DNA from: Lachnospiraceae bacterium XPB1003 | GTDB lineage: Bacteria > Bacillota > Clostridia > Lachnospirales > Lachnospiraceae | Assembly (NCBI GenBank): GCA_900102065.1 | Contig: FMVK01000005.1 | Coordinates: 62,001-126,000, forward strand | Direction: 5' to 3' | DNA length: 64,000 nt | Shown: in pieces, positions 35,914-44,890 of the stretch | Numbering within the stretch: the first letter of the stretch is position 1 | Layout of the letters: each line of letters opens with the position of its first letter | Position numbers and translations under genes: made by a program | Notes under the pieces: model-generated | What the model was told of the DNA's origin: nothing | Database searches by the model: none | What the model saw: the letters and a program-made list of their open reading frames with translations, nothing else

Positions 35914-36897
35914 ATGACCATGAACACATCCGATTTTGAGATAATAACCGATTCGGCCAGCAATCTTACAGATGATCTTCTCGACGAATACAATATCCGC
36001 ATGATAAGCTACGTCAACACCATCGACGGAGAAGAATATATCTGCCATGAGCGCGGACGTGATTACGAAAAAAGCGGAAAAGAATTCTACGATGCCATGC
36101 GTAACGGTGCGGATGTACATACGTCTCTCATTAATATGGGTGCATTCAGGGATTTCTTCGAACCTATAGTCCGGGATGGAAAAGATATCCTGTTCATCGC
36201 CATATCCGGTGGGCTCTCAGGTACCATCCAGGCTGCATGTATAGCTGCCGATGATCTGATGGAAGAATATCCCGATCGCGTGATAAGATGCATTGATTCC
36301 AGATCGGCTTCTCTGGGCGAAGGTCTCATGGTAATGAAGATGTCCCGTCTTCGTGCGTCAGGAGCCACCATCGATGAAGCTGTAAGATTTTATGAAGAGC
36401 ATAAGATGAAGATGAATCACATCTTCACCGTGGGCGACTTAAAATATCTGAAGAAAGGCGGCCGTATCTCTGCTGCCGAAGCTGCTATCGGTAATCTGCT
36501 TTCCATAAAGCCCATACTTAAGGCTGATGACAACGGCAAGATCGTTCTTCACGACAAGATAAGACTTCGCAAGAAGGCGTTGGAATATCTGATCAATATG
36601 ACAAAGGAGCGGATCGTTCACCCGGAGCGCCAGATGATAGCCATCTGCCATTGTGATGCTCCGCAGGAATCGGAGTATATCGCATCCAGATTAAAAGAAG
36701 AACTTCCGGTTGAAGATGTGATCGTTCGTTATTATGATCTCTGTACAGGTTCACATGTAGGTCCCGGGACTATAGCAATATTTTTCATGGGAGATAACAG
36801 GATGGAACCTGTCGGAACCTTATCTGCAACTCTTCATAAAGCTTCCGGTGATACTCATGGGATCTCTGATGACAGACCCGCCGAAGCTGTAGGATAA
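35914..36897 (+). CDS. DegV family fatty-acid-binding protein
   Basis: DegV/FakB-type cytoplasmic protein. Family members bind a fatty acid and present it to the FakA kinase for phosphorylation. 327 residues (325 if the second ATG at 35920, better spaced from GAGGT, is used). Blocks: EIITDSASNLTDDLLDEYNI, DVHTSLINMGAFRDFF (TS motif), LFIAISGGLSGTIQAA, the GDLKYLKKGGRIS helix, and a C-terminal GSHVGPGTIAIFFMG that closes the lipid pocket. FakA is not adjacent. It has a very strong promoter with an embedded palindrome and its own terminator. Confidence 0.93.
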   Translation: MTMNTSDFEIITDSASNLTDDLLDEYNIRMISYVNTIDGEEYICHERGRDYEKSGKEFYDAMRNGADVHTSLINMGAFRDFFEPIVRDGKDILFIAISGGLSGTIQAACIAADDLMEEYPDRVIRCIDSRSASLGEGLMVMKMSRLRASGATIDEAVRFYEEHKMKMNHIFTVGDLKYLKKGGRISAAEAAIGNLLSIKPILKADDNGKIVLHDKIRLRKKALEYLINMTKERIVHPERQMIAICHCDAPQESEYIASRLKEELPVEDVIVRYYDLCTGSHVGPGTIAIFFMGDNRMEPVGTLSATLHKASGDTHGISDDRPAEAVG

Positions 36898-36940
36898 GGA
36901 ATGTGATCCGGTCAGATTAAATATGAACTCTAAAAAAATA

Positions 36941-36975
36941 AAAGAAGGATGCCGCTTTAAGCGACATCCTTTTAA
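36941..36975 (+). terminator. Terminator of degV
   Basis: AAGGATG-c-CGC pairs with GCG-a-CATCCTT around a TTTAA loop, followed by TTTAAG. Confidence 0.8.
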
Positions 36976-37044
36976 GTTTCTCTGAAATAATCCCTTTTGT
37001 CCCGTCACAGCTTGCGATAGCAACGGACTTATCCGGAAATCTTA

Positions 37045-37650
37045 TCAATATACTTCTCTCGATTCCCTTATATTCACTTCTCTGCGGGTGATGCTTACCG
37101 CTCTGACGATCACCGCCATAAGCTCTTCTATCATCCTCTGTCTGGTCGGCAGAAGCTTTATATCCATAAGGACTTCCGCCATCTCATCGGGCAGATCGTA
37201 AAGCTCTATCATATCTCTCAGATCCCTCTTGTCGGTATCCTGAATATGATCCTTGCAGAACTCAGTGAATTCCAGTGCCTCGTCCTGACTGAAGCCTTCC
37301 TCAAGCATGAATTCGTAAATATCTTCTTCAACAAGGATTGGATACTTTCTAAACCACCTCTCCTTGTATGCCATGCCGGGCTCGGCCGAATAATATCTGG
37401 TATAAAGAAGTGATATTGCATCACACATCTGCCAGAAATTTCTGGGACGCATCTCTTCAAGTATCACACGACCTCTGTCAGATGAAAGCCCCTCCGCAAG
37501 ATCTTCCCATGTCAGCTTTCTGAAGATCACAGGATCTATGCCAAATTCCTTAAGAAGAGCATTGATACAAGCTGCATTGATACACATCACAGCGCATCCA
37601 TGGCCAAAGCCAAGATCTCTGATGATAAATCGATAACCTCTGTTTCTCAC
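37045..37650 (-). CDS. Orphan protein resembling part of the PolC-type DNA polymerase III alpha subunit
   Basis: 201 residues, GTG start with GGGGGAAG seven bases upstream. Not a known stand-alone family to me. By eye it follows the PolC region after the catalytic aspartates: GIDPVIFRKLTWEDLAEGLSS resembles PolC GIDPKTIPLDD...FSS; MRPRNFWQMCDAISLLY resembles the PRTFSDLVRISGLSH block; and EEDIYEFMLEEGFSQDEALEF resembles DDIMVYLIYRGLEPSLAFK, with a short DLPDEMAEVLMDIKLLPTR tail in the place of PEWYIDSCKKIKYMFPKA. None of the polymerase catalytic residues lie in this stretch. It may be a regulator, clamp- or polymerase-associated protein, or a domesticated fragment. The neighbours (degV, K+ channel) give no clue. 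Confidence 0.6.
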   Translation of the reverse strand: MRNRGYRFIIRDLGFGHGCAVMCINAACINALLKEFGIDPVIFRKLTWEDLAEGLSSDRGRVILEEMRPRNFWQMCDAISLLYTRYYSAEPGMAYKERWFRKYPILVEEDIYEFMLEEGFSQDEALEFTEFCKDHIQDTDKRDLRDMIELYDLPDEMAEVLMDIKLLPTRQRMIEELMAVIVRAVSITRREVNIRESREVY

Positions 37651-37860
37651 AGAACTTCCCCCGCTTTTATTCAGCCGGTATTACCGCTGCTTAAAGCTAA
37701 AACTCAGACACAGTTGTAACTACATGTTGTGTCTTATTTTTTACATGCCACGTTCATAATTATACACTTTTTTCTGAATAATGGTAGTTGTTTTCATAGA
37801 TTTTGTATCAATTTATAATTTTTGACACATCCGGTAGTACTTTTTGAATTACGTTAACCT
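37651..37860. other. A/T-rich intergenic region with a -10-like site and an inverted repeat
   Basis: On the minus strand TATAAT (37759-37764) has no good -35. Downstream, an inverted repeat of 7-bp arms, AGACACA (37706-37712) and TGTGTCT (37728-37734), could form a leader hairpin for the PolC-like gene. No ORF is seen. Confidence 0.4.
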
Positions 37861-37888
37861 AAAAAACAGTGCCGCGGCACTGTTTTTT
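37861..37888. terminator. Terminator of the potassium channel gene
   Basis: A 28-base perfect palindrome with CAGTGC-CGCG-GCACTG at its core and six A or T residues on each side, 34 bases past the channel gene stop. Confidence 0.93.
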
Positions 37889-37922
37889 GTATTACTAAAT
37901 ATAGTTTTTTTCCTACAGAAGC

Positions 37923-39146
37923 TCATCCCTTGCTGTAAAGTATGATCACATCGCCCTCTGCAAGCTTTAATGACCCGTTGGGGATCATGGTTTTGCCTTT
38001 GCGCTTAACAGATACGATAAAGGTCTGTCTGGAAATATCCAGCTCCTTTATCATCTTATTCTTCCACTCATGATCCGAAGTGAGCTTTATCTCCTTAAGA
38101 GCTATATTCATCCCGTCCGTAAAGGGTTCCGCACCGAATACCAGCACATCTTCCTCTTCCAGCTCCAGATCTCCTCTCGGAATTATCACTTCGCCGTTCC
38201 TCGTAACTGCAGTGATTATCACTTCATCGGGGAGATCCAGTTCCTTTATTGTCTTCCCGATCCAGTTGTCATTCGGATCTAGGGCTACCCGGATAAACTG
38301 CATTGACGTGCCCGATACAAGTTTTCCCACCTGTTGAAGTCTGCTGTACTGCTCCACAAAACCTGCGGAAATGATACCGGTAGGTATGGCGGCCACTCCC
38401 ACGCCCAAAAATGTGATTATGGTTCCCAGTATCTTTCCCGTTGCCGTAATGGGATATATATCTCCGTAGCCTACAGTCATTAGCGTTGCGGAAGCCCACC
38501 ATATACCGGACAATGCATTATCAAATACTTCCGGCTGCGCGGGATTTTCCACACTGTACATGCACAGACTCGCCGCAAGCATTAACAAAAGCAGGATAAA
38601 CACCGAGGAGATAAGCTGCTTGGCCTTGCTCTTTAAGACCTCCGTTATGACATTCAGCGAATCATAGTAAGCATTTATCCTAAAGAGCCTGAATATCCTC
38701 ATCACGCGGAACATTCTGAATGCCACAGCACCCGACGGGAAGAAAAACGGCAGATAATAAGGTAAAAACGATAACAGATCAACTATACCGTTAAAAGAAA
38801 TAATATAATGCCACAGCGCCGACCAGGGCTTCTTTGCAGGAAAAAGAAATGATGATGTATATAATCTCAAAAGATAATCTAAGGCAAAAAAGAATACCGT
38901 CACAGCTTCTATAGTCTGCAGTATACCGCCGTAAGCCTCCATCATCTCTTTGAAGGTCATCATCACGGTAACCACAAGGTTGATCAGGATCACGATCAGA
39001 TTGAGAAAATCGTAAGCTCTTCCCTGTATATCTTCGGTATATCCCACATCCACCGCGTGGAATACGGCCTTACGAAACTTTACCATCTTCTCGCTTTCGT
39101 TTTTCCAGGCCCCCGGTATATGATGTTTATTATTTTTCTTCTTCAA
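37923..39146 (-). CDS. Voltage-gated-type potassium channel with two C-terminal RCK_C (TrkA-C) domains, TTG start
   Basis: 407 residues. Six transmembrane helices: the S4-like segment VAFRMFRVMRIFRLFR (about 141-157) has regularly spaced Arg, and the pore filter is TVGYGD (224-229). Two TrkA-C-type domains follow (about 282-345 and 355-407), with WIGKTIKELDLPDEV and the related KNKMIKELDISRQTF. Such domains often bind c-di-AMP or other ligands and gate the channel; here that is inference. The start is TTG, with GAGGAG twelve bases upstream; no ATG or GTG is available nearby. It lies 17 bases after the GT-D-like gene. Together with trkH and trkA it makes a potassium-handling cluster. Confidence 0.88.
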   Translation of the reverse strand: MKKKNNKHHIPGAWKNESEKMVKFRKAVFHAVDVGYTEDIQGRAYDFLNLIVILINLVVTVMMTFKEMMEAYGGILQTIEAVTVFFFALDYLLRLYTSSFLFPAKKPWSALWHYIISFNGIVDLLSFLPYYLPFFFPSGAVAFRMFRVMRIFRLFRINAYYDSLNVITEVLKSKAKQLISSVFILLLLMLAASLCMYSVENPAQPEVFDNALSGIWWASATLMTVGYGDIYPITATGKILGTIITFLGVGVAAIPTGIISAGFVEQYSRLQQVGKLVSGTSMQFIRVALDPNDNWIGKTIKELDLPDEVIITAVTRNGEVIIPRGDLELEEEDVLVFGAEPFTDGMNIALKEIKLTSDHEWKNKMIKELDISRQTFIVSVKRKGKTMIPNGSLKLAEGDVIILYSKG

Positions 39147-39163
39147 TGTCGCTGTACGCTCCT

Positions 39164-40120
39164 CTAATTCCAGTACGGTCCGTATTCAACCTTGCCGGCT
39201 TCCTTTGGTTTGCCCTCCAAGGGGTAGATCCATGCATCGTTATAATACTTCTTCAATCCTTCGGGCATCTTATCAAGCCCGCCGAATCTGGATCCGTCCC
39301 ATCTTCTTCCCATGACGCCAAAGAGTATCTGAAGTACGCCGCCCATATGTATGGCCTGTCGTCCCGCCTTCTTGATCTCAGCCGCAAGAGGGAATCCGTA
39401 TGCTCCGCATCCCAAAAGCGCCACATCAAAATCGATAGCAAGTATCTCCCGCTTCATATGATCAAGGGCTTCAAACCAGTTATCGAACCTGTCATCCTTT
39501 AAGTCTCCTACAGTAAGAAGACTCTTATAGGTTTTTAATTCAAAAGCAGGAAGTATATCCGTTCCCGCAAAAAGTTTCTCTCTCTTCTCATATTGTGAGC
39601 TTATGCTTTCGGTAAAAGGACTCACCACCAAAACCTTTTTGCCCGCAAGAGCACTGCTCCAGGAATCTTTCAGATCAAATACGTCAAACACGCCGAAGGT
39701 CCTGCCGATGCAGCTCTCCTCAGGCAGGCACTTCGAAATAAAATAATCTTCCAGAAACTGCTCGTTTCTTGCATATACATCTGTCTGTGACAGCGCGTCC
39801 TGCATGACTTCATTGAATCTGTTCCCCAGAGTTATATCATTTGGAAAAAATCCCGCGCAGTTATAAAGATTCTCCATCGTAAGCGCATATTTTTTCTTTA
39901 TCTCGAATTCATACATGCGCATGACTGCAGTCTCAAAAAGCCCGAGCCTGCCGGCCATAAACGGTTTACCGCTTTTCAGATATTCTTTTATCTTATCCGA
40001 CGCCGTATCGACATCGGACATCTGCCTTCCGGCATATCTTCCGTCCCGGGGCTTTATATGGAATTTTTTATCAAGTATCCTTCGGGCCGCATAACGTCCC
40101 CATGCCAGTCTCTTTTTCAT
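39164..40120 (-). CDS. GT-D-fold glycosyltransferase-like protein
   Basis: 318 residues, no signal peptide. The region SGKPFMAGRLGLFETAVMRM matches the R-x-G-x-E entry segment of GT-D glycosyltransferase-like proteins (DUF1792 group), although the usual GDGE reads GLFE. Later landmarks shared with that group: VLVVSPFTESISSQY, DVALLGCGAYGFPLAAEIKK, AIHMGGVLQILFGVMGRRW. These are found in polysaccharide-related loci and their activity is mostly untested. The basic N-terminus (KKRLAWGRYAARR) may contact membrane. It begins 18 bases after the terminator of the HDOD gene and lacks a clear Shine-Dalgarno, so expression may be low or need readthrough. Confidence 0.65.
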   Translation of the reverse strand: MKKRLAWGRYAARRILDKKFHIKPRDGRYAGRQMSDVDTASDKIKEYLKSGKPFMAGRLGLFETAVMRMYEFEIKKKYALTMENLYNCAGFFPNDITLGNRFNEVMQDALSQTDVYARNEQFLEDYFISKCLPEESCIGRTFGVFDVFDLKDSWSSALAGKKVLVVSPFTESISSQYEKREKLFAGTDILPAFELKTYKSLLTVGDLKDDRFDNWFEALDHMKREILAIDFDVALLGCGAYGFPLAAEIKKAGRQAIHMGGVLQILFGVMGRRWDGSRFGGLDKMPEGLKKYYNDAWIYPLEGKPKEAGKVEYGPYWN

Positions 40121-40136
40121 GTGTTTTCCGTAAAGT

Positions 40137-40161
40137 AAAAAAGCCGGCGTATTCGCCGGCC
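40137..40161 (-). terminator. Terminator after the EAL-HDOD gene
   Basis: GCCGGCG pairs with CGCCGGC around four bases, followed on the minus strand by six T residues. It lies between the HDOD gene and the GT-D-like gene, so it caps or attenuates transcription into the latter. Confidence 0.9.
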
Positions 40162-40166
40162 TTCTG

Positions 40167-41396
40167 TTATCTTCCTATTTCAAAAAGTTCTTTGAACCAG
40201 CGGAGAGCATCGACGTATGCTTTATAGATCGTATCCTCTTCTATGTTCGCAAGAACCATCTGTCTGGATACTTCCTGCCAGGATGCTGATTCATACTGAA
40301 TGATAAAGTCATATACCGCCGCAAAAGGACCTGACCTGTCTACCAGTGCTTCCTTGATCTCCTTGGATACCTTTACCATCTCGAGGGCTTCCTGCATAGG
40401 CTGCTCCAAAATGATATCAAGTACCGAGAACAGACCCATAAGGAAAAGCTCGGAAGAAAGACCGGCCATTTCGTATACCGGTGCAAGGTTCTCTGCAAAT
40501 CTTGCTCTGATGAGAGAGATCCTGAGGATCTCACTGGGCTTATCTGTACAAAGCTCTCTGGTAACGGCCGTATTGATCCACTTTTTTAATTCTCTCTGAC
40601 CCAGCATTGCTGCCGCATGTCTTACGGATGTGATGCCGGAGTTGACCGTCATCCTGTTGACCATCTCAAGAAGCGAGATAACAAGAGCGGGATCACGCCC
40701 GATAACATCTGCCGCATCAGTCAGATCAAAATCAATATCATTAACGATATTCAGGAGTTCCAGATAGTTGACCTTGAGAGGTGCTATTTCCTCTGCGCCG
40801 TGTTTAACGGGAGTACGGAAGAATTCACCTTCATAGAGATCATATCCGCCGCCTTCACGCAGCACATCGAAATCTTCTTTGGAATTAACATTAACTGCAA
40901 CCAGCTTCACATTCGGATACATTCTCGAAAAATAAAGCTTGGCCTTGGTGATATCGATCTTCTTGTGATTCAGGAATACGAAATCCATCATTGACAGGAC
41001 TTCGCGATACGCTTCAAACTGATTAACCGGAAGCTTACGGATCGCAAACTTATAATTTTCTGCGCGAAGCTCCTTTATGCGTTCTATATATCTCTCCTCC
41101 GCCGGAAGATCCTTGTCGATAAGGAGTACCAGCTTGTCATGAGGTGCATCACACTGTCCCGAAATATCCGAAAAAAGAGATATGTTATTCATCTCAATGA
41201 ATACCATATTGTCGCCTGAGACTGTGTTAAGTCCCATGCTCTCTACTATCTCCATTCCTTCGATGTTCGATGCTCCGTCATATCTTCCAACACCAAGCAT
41301 GCGCGGATTGAGAAGGAAATTCTCCTTCTGCGCAAAGATCGAATACGCGCATACATTTGTATTGTGGTCAAACAGCGGTATGAGTGCAGCTAACAT
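40167..41396 (-). CDS. Degenerate EAL plus HDOD domain signalling protein
   Basis: 409 residues, cytoplasmic. The N-terminal half has the outline of an EAL (c-di-GMP phosphodiesterase) barrel but lacks the E-A-L motif and the metal-binding residues; only the closing GGYDLYEGEFF block remains. Residues 200-409 are an HDOD domain (NYLELLNIVNDIDFDLTDAA, ISLLEMVNRMTVNSGITSVR, AAAMLGQRELKKW). This is the YuxH-type layout, thought to be a binding or scaffold protein rather than an enzyme. GGGGGAAAG precedes the ATG. It sits directly below trkH, with its own promoter. A link to potassium uptake is only positional. Confidence 0.85.
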   Translation of the reverse strand: MLAALIPLFDHNTNVCAYSIFAQKENFLLNPRMLGVGRYDGASNIEGMEIVESMGLNTVSGDNMVFIEMNNISLFSDISGQCDAPHDKLVLLIDKDLPAEERYIERIKELRAENYKFAIRKLPVNQFEAYREVLSMMDFVFLNHKKIDITKAKLYFSRMYPNVKLVAVNVNSKEDFDVLREGGGYDLYEGEFFRTPVKHGAEEIAPLKVNYLELLNIVNDIDFDLTDAADVIGRDPALVISLLEMVNRMTVNSGITSVRHAAAMLGQRELKKWINTAVTRELCTDKPSEILRISLIRARFAENLAPVYEMAGLSSELFLMGLFSVLDIILEQPMQEALEMVKVSKEIKEALVDRSGPFAAVYDFIIQYESASWQEVSRQMVLANIEEDTIYKAYVDALRWFKELFEIGR

Positions 41397-41444
41397 GAAC
41401 TTTCCCCCATTCCTTTTTCTTTGGAACTGTAAAACTACTTGTTA

Positions 41445-41453
41445 ATTTTATCA
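41445..41453 (-). promoter_or_regulatory. Extended -10 element of the EAL-HDOD gene
   Basis: TGATAAAAT on the minus strand, about 50 bases before the ATG. No -35 is evident; the region above is rich in A and T runs. Confidence 0.45.
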
Positions 41454-41499
41454 TAGATTAAGGTTTTTTTCGAGATTTTTTTGGGACTTTTGCAAAATA

Positions 41500-42942
41500 C
41501 TAACGCCTCTTCCAAGTGGCCGGTGTAAGGAGAACCAGCATAGGGAAGAGCTCAAGACGTCCCGCAAGCATATCAAACATAAGAACGTATTTTGAAAAGT
41601 CTGAAAATGCCGTGAAATTCTTCGTAGGGCCTACTCCGGAAAAACCGGGGCCGATATTTCCAAGCGCCGATGCCACGGCCGTAAAGTCCGTTGTGAAATC
41701 AAATCCGTCAAGACTGATGAGAAGTATGGATACCACAAATATAATGGCATATGCAGAAAGAAATACCATGGCGGATTTAAGTATGGCTCCGTCCACTTTC
41801 TTCCCGTCCATCTTGATGACGCTGACTGACTTGGGATGGCAAAGCCCCGACACCTCTCTCTTTATCATCTTGATATACAGCAATACGCGGCTGACCTTGA
41901 TACCGCCACAGGTGCTTCCCGCACATCCGCCTATGAACATGAGCAGTATCAGCAGCTCTCTGCATACAGCGGGCCACATATCAAAATCCGCCGAAGAGAA
42001 TCCTGCCGTTGTCATTATGGATCCCACCTGGAAGAAGGAGTGCCTGAAGGCGCTCTCGGTATCCATACCGCTTATAAAGATCAATGCCCCCGCTATCACG
42101 AGGAGGATAAATATAAAGATCCCGGCATAGAGCCTGACTTCCTCGATCTTAAAAGCATCCTTCCAATGACCGGATTTGAAATAGAAATAGAAATTATAAT
42201 TGAATCCCGAAAGAAACAGAAATGCCGCAATGACATACTGAACCTGAGGTGCGTAACTGCTTATGGAATCATTCCTCACACCGAAGCCGCCGGTGCTGGT
42301 CGTTGCAAAAGCAGTACAGATACTGTCAAAAACAGGCATTCCCGCGATGATAAGAGAAATGATGAGCGCTCCTGTCAGGAGAAAATAGATCACATAAAGA
42401 TAATATGCCGTCTGCCTGACCTTCGGAACAAGCTTTCCCACATTGGGTCCCGGGCTTTCCGCCTTCATGATATAAAGATCCTGACCTCCGGTAACGGGAA
42501 GAAGCGCCAGGAGGAATACAAGTACCCCCATTCCACCGATGAGCTGGATAAAGCATCTCCAGAAATTAACACAGTGTGAAAGATCCTCTACGGCAGGTAC
42601 TATGGACGCACCTGTGGTGGTAAATCCCGATATACACTCAAATAGCGCATCCGTATATGAAGGGATCTCTCCGGAGAGCCAAAAAGGGATCGCTCCCGTT
42701 GCCGATAAAACGATCCAGCTGAGAGCAGTCATCACGAAACCTTCACGTGAATAGAATTTTTTATTTGCGGGTTTTTTAATCGTAAAAAGAGTACCGACTG
42801 CGAACATCGCTATGCCGCAGAAGAGAAAAAATATTCCGGAACGTTCTCTGTAGATAAGAGCTACAACACAAGGCGCCGCCATCATGGCTCCCACCACCTG
42901 TATAACTCTTCCGAGAAGATAAAAGATCATTGCAAAGTTCAT
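41500..42942 (-). CDS. trkH: Potassium uptake membrane subunit TrkH
   Basis: 480 residues, about ten transmembrane helices, four pore-loop repeats of the KtrB/TrkH family with the glycines visible: CISGFTTTGAS, AFATTSTGGFGV, SIMTTAGFSSAD and ASALGNIGPGFSGVG. The CAGSTCGGIKVSRVLLYIK segment and the ending FPMLVLLTPATWKRR are characteristic. It follows trkA by 10 bases without a clear ribosome site, so the two are translationally coupled and form a two-subunit K+ uptake system. Confidence 0.95.
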   Translation of the reverse strand: MNFAMIFYLLGRVIQVVGAMMAAPCVVALIYRERSGIFFLFCGIAMFAVGTLFTIKKPANKKFYSREGFVMTALSWIVLSATGAIPFWLSGEIPSYTDALFECISGFTTTGASIVPAVEDLSHCVNFWRCFIQLIGGMGVLVFLLALLPVTGGQDLYIMKAESPGPNVGKLVPKVRQTAYYLYVIYFLLTGALIISLIIAGMPVFDSICTAFATTSTGGFGVRNDSISSYAPQVQYVIAAFLFLSGFNYNFYFYFKSGHWKDAFKIEEVRLYAGIFIFILLVIAGALIFISGMDTESAFRHSFFQVGSIMTTAGFSSADFDMWPAVCRELLILLMFIGGCAGSTCGGIKVSRVLLYIKMIKREVSGLCHPKSVSVIKMDGKKVDGAILKSAMVFLSAYAIIFVVSILLISLDGFDFTTDFTAVASALGNIGPGFSGVGPTKNFTAFSDFSKYVLMFDMLAGRLELFPMLVLLTPATWKRR

Positions 42943-42952
42943 ACCGACACCG

Positions 42953-44308
42953 TTATTGTAATATATCCCTGATATCCTTAAGTCCCTTGTTGGTAGTAAC
43001 TATCATTACATTATCACCGACACGGATATCATCATGTCCGCCGGGTGTTATGATCTTGCCTTCACGCAGTATCGCACACACGAGGAGTCCGTTCTTTAAG
43101 GAAAGCTCCATGATGGGCTTGCCCGTAACATCCGACTCATTCTTTATCGCAAACTCAAGTACCTCTACTCTTCCGTCCAGGATACGTGTGAGAGTTTCCA
43201 CATTACTTCCGTAGGAATTCTCCATGGCACGGACATACTGAAGGATAAGCTTCGCAGTAGATGCCTTGGGACTGACAATAGAACCTATCGGAAGATCATC
43301 TACCACTTCCTCAAAAGAAACATAGTTGAGCTTGGTAATGGTCTTGGCATGTCCAACTTTATGCGCAAACATGCTGAGTACCATGTTCTCTTCATCCATA
43401 TTTGTAAGAGTGACAAAACCGTCTCTGTCCGCTATACCCTCTTCCATTAGAAGCGCACGGTCGGATGCATCTCCGTTGATTATCATCGTGTTTGGAAGCA
43501 AGGTACTAAGGTACTCGGCTCTTGCCTTGTCACGCTCTATTATCTTGACATCCATGGCATCTTTCTCAAGACGCTTTGCAAGATAGTATGCGGTGGTACC
43601 ACCGCCTGCGATGATAACATTGCGGATTGGCTTCTCCTTTACGCCTATCCTGTTTAAGAGCTTATGGATCTGTGAAGGAGGGATGATAACATACATATCA
43701 TCTCCCGTGCGGAGTATAGTGCGTCCGTCGGGGATAATGACGTCCTTATCTCTTCGTATGGCACAGATAAGAGTTCCCTTCATGATCTTGGAGGCAAACT
43801 CTATGATACTCATTCCATCAAGCACCGAGCCCTCTGGAACAGGTACCTGTATGAGATCCACTCTTCCCTTTGCGAAGGAAGTGATCTCAAGAGCACCTGG
43901 AACTTCTAAGAGTCTCGCTATATTCTGGGCACAGGCAAGCTCCGGATTGATGGTCATGGAAAGACCAAGCTGTCCGGAAAAGAACTGTACCTCTTCGTTG
44001 TAAATGGGATTCCTTACTCTGGCGGCAGTACGTTTTACACCTGCACGCTTTGCAATGAGACAGCAGAGGAGATTGACTTCGTCGGCACCCGTCACCGCGA
44101 TCATCAGATCGCTGGATCCTACATCCGCTTCCATCTGTGTGCGGAAAGATGTACCGTTTCCTTCAACTCCCTGTACATCAAGAGCAGCAAGAGCTTTTTC
44201 AAGCTTTGCCGGATTGGTATCTATAACCGTAACATCATGTTTTTCTTCCGAAAGCTGTTTGGCAAGATCAAAGCCAAGTTTGCCGCAACCTGCTATAACG
44301 ATTTTCAT
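42953..44308 (-). CDS. trkA: Potassium uptake regulatory subunit TrkA
   Basis: 451 residues, cytoplasmic gating ring of Trk uptake. Two RCK units, each an NAD-binding Rossmann domain plus a TrkA-C domain: MKIVIAGCGKLGFDLAKQL with VTVIDTN, and NVIIAGGGTTAYYLAKRL with VKIIERD. The TrkA-C parts (IMKGTLICAIRRDKDVIIP; LKNGLLVCAILREGKIITP) could bind nucleotides such as c-di-AMP. GAGGTGATC precedes the ATG, and a TATAAT lies at 44336-44341 on the minus strand with no good -35. Confidence 0.96.
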   Translation of the reverse strand: MKIVIAGCGKLGFDLAKQLSEEKHDVTVIDTNPAKLEKALAALDVQGVEGNGTSFRTQMEADVGSSDLMIAVTGADEVNLLCCLIAKRAGVKRTAARVRNPIYNEEVQFFSGQLGLSMTINPELACAQNIARLLEVPGALEITSFAKGRVDLIQVPVPEGSVLDGMSIIEFASKIMKGTLICAIRRDKDVIIPDGRTILRTGDDMYVIIPPSQIHKLLNRIGVKEKPIRNVIIAGGGTTAYYLAKRLEKDAMDVKIIERDKARAEYLSTLLPNTMIINGDASDRALLMEEGIADRDGFVTLTNMDEENMVLSMFAHKVGHAKTITKLNYVSFEEVVDDLPIGSIVSPKASTAKLILQYVRAMENSYGSNVETLTRILDGRVEVLEFAIKNESDVTGKPIMELSLKNGLLVCAILREGKIITPGGHDDIRVGDNVMIVTTNKGLKDIRDILQ

Positions 44309-44456
44309 AAGTCAGATCACCTCATTCAATCAGACATTATAACATATACGGGGTGCAAGGGCATCTTTGGATGGGATTAGCGCTGATATTACAAAAGCAC
44401 CTCGTAATGCGGTGCCTTTGCGTGGATCAGTAATATCGTGTTTTCAAAGTATGAGA

Positions 44457-44876
44457 CTATTGGCTTTCTTCTTCAGATAGCTTGAAATAATCTCTGGTCT
44501 CTCCAATTAAAACACTAATGTAAACATAATCGTTTCCAATTTTTTCATTCTTTAATACGGATACGCTTGGTTTAACATAATCGAATAAAGGAATATAATC
44601 TATAATATTAATATGAGAATCTAACATAAGAACATCATGTGTATATTCCCAATCCTGATCACCCGAATCAATCGGTATATCTTCTTTAGCGATCGGATAG
44701 TATTCATTCCCATTGTAATGAACAACATGTGAGTATTCTTTTTGACCTTCTACTTTGATATTTTGATACCAGTTACCCTCAACTAATTGTTGTCTTCTAT
44801 GAACGCAAAACACAGTTATTAGAATAACAATTAGGATAACAATTATTCCCCAAAATAAAAAAACTTTTTTCTTCAT
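44457..44876 (-). CDS. Small single-pass membrane protein, candidate immunity protein
   Basis: 139 residues from MKKKVFLFWG; AGAGGT lies seven bases before this ATG, whereas an ATG eight codons earlier has none. One N-terminal transmembrane helix (about residues 5-25) is followed by a hydrophilic, Tyr- and acid-rich domain (EGNWYQNIKVEG to YFKLSEEESQ). Family not recognised. It lies 14 bases after a truncated toxin-like gene on the same strand, the usual place for an immunity gene, and its codons are more A/T-rich than the housekeeping genes around. The immunity role rests on context alone. Confidence 0.5.
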   Translation of the reverse strand: MKKKVFLFWGIIVILIVILITVFCVHRRQQLVEGNWYQNIKVEGQKEYSHVVHYNGNEYYPIAKEDIPIDSGDQDWEYTHDVLMLDSHINIIDYIPLFDYVKPSVSVLKNEKIGNDYVYISVLIGETRDYFKLSEEESQ

Positions 44877-44890
44877 TAGTAAACCTCTGT

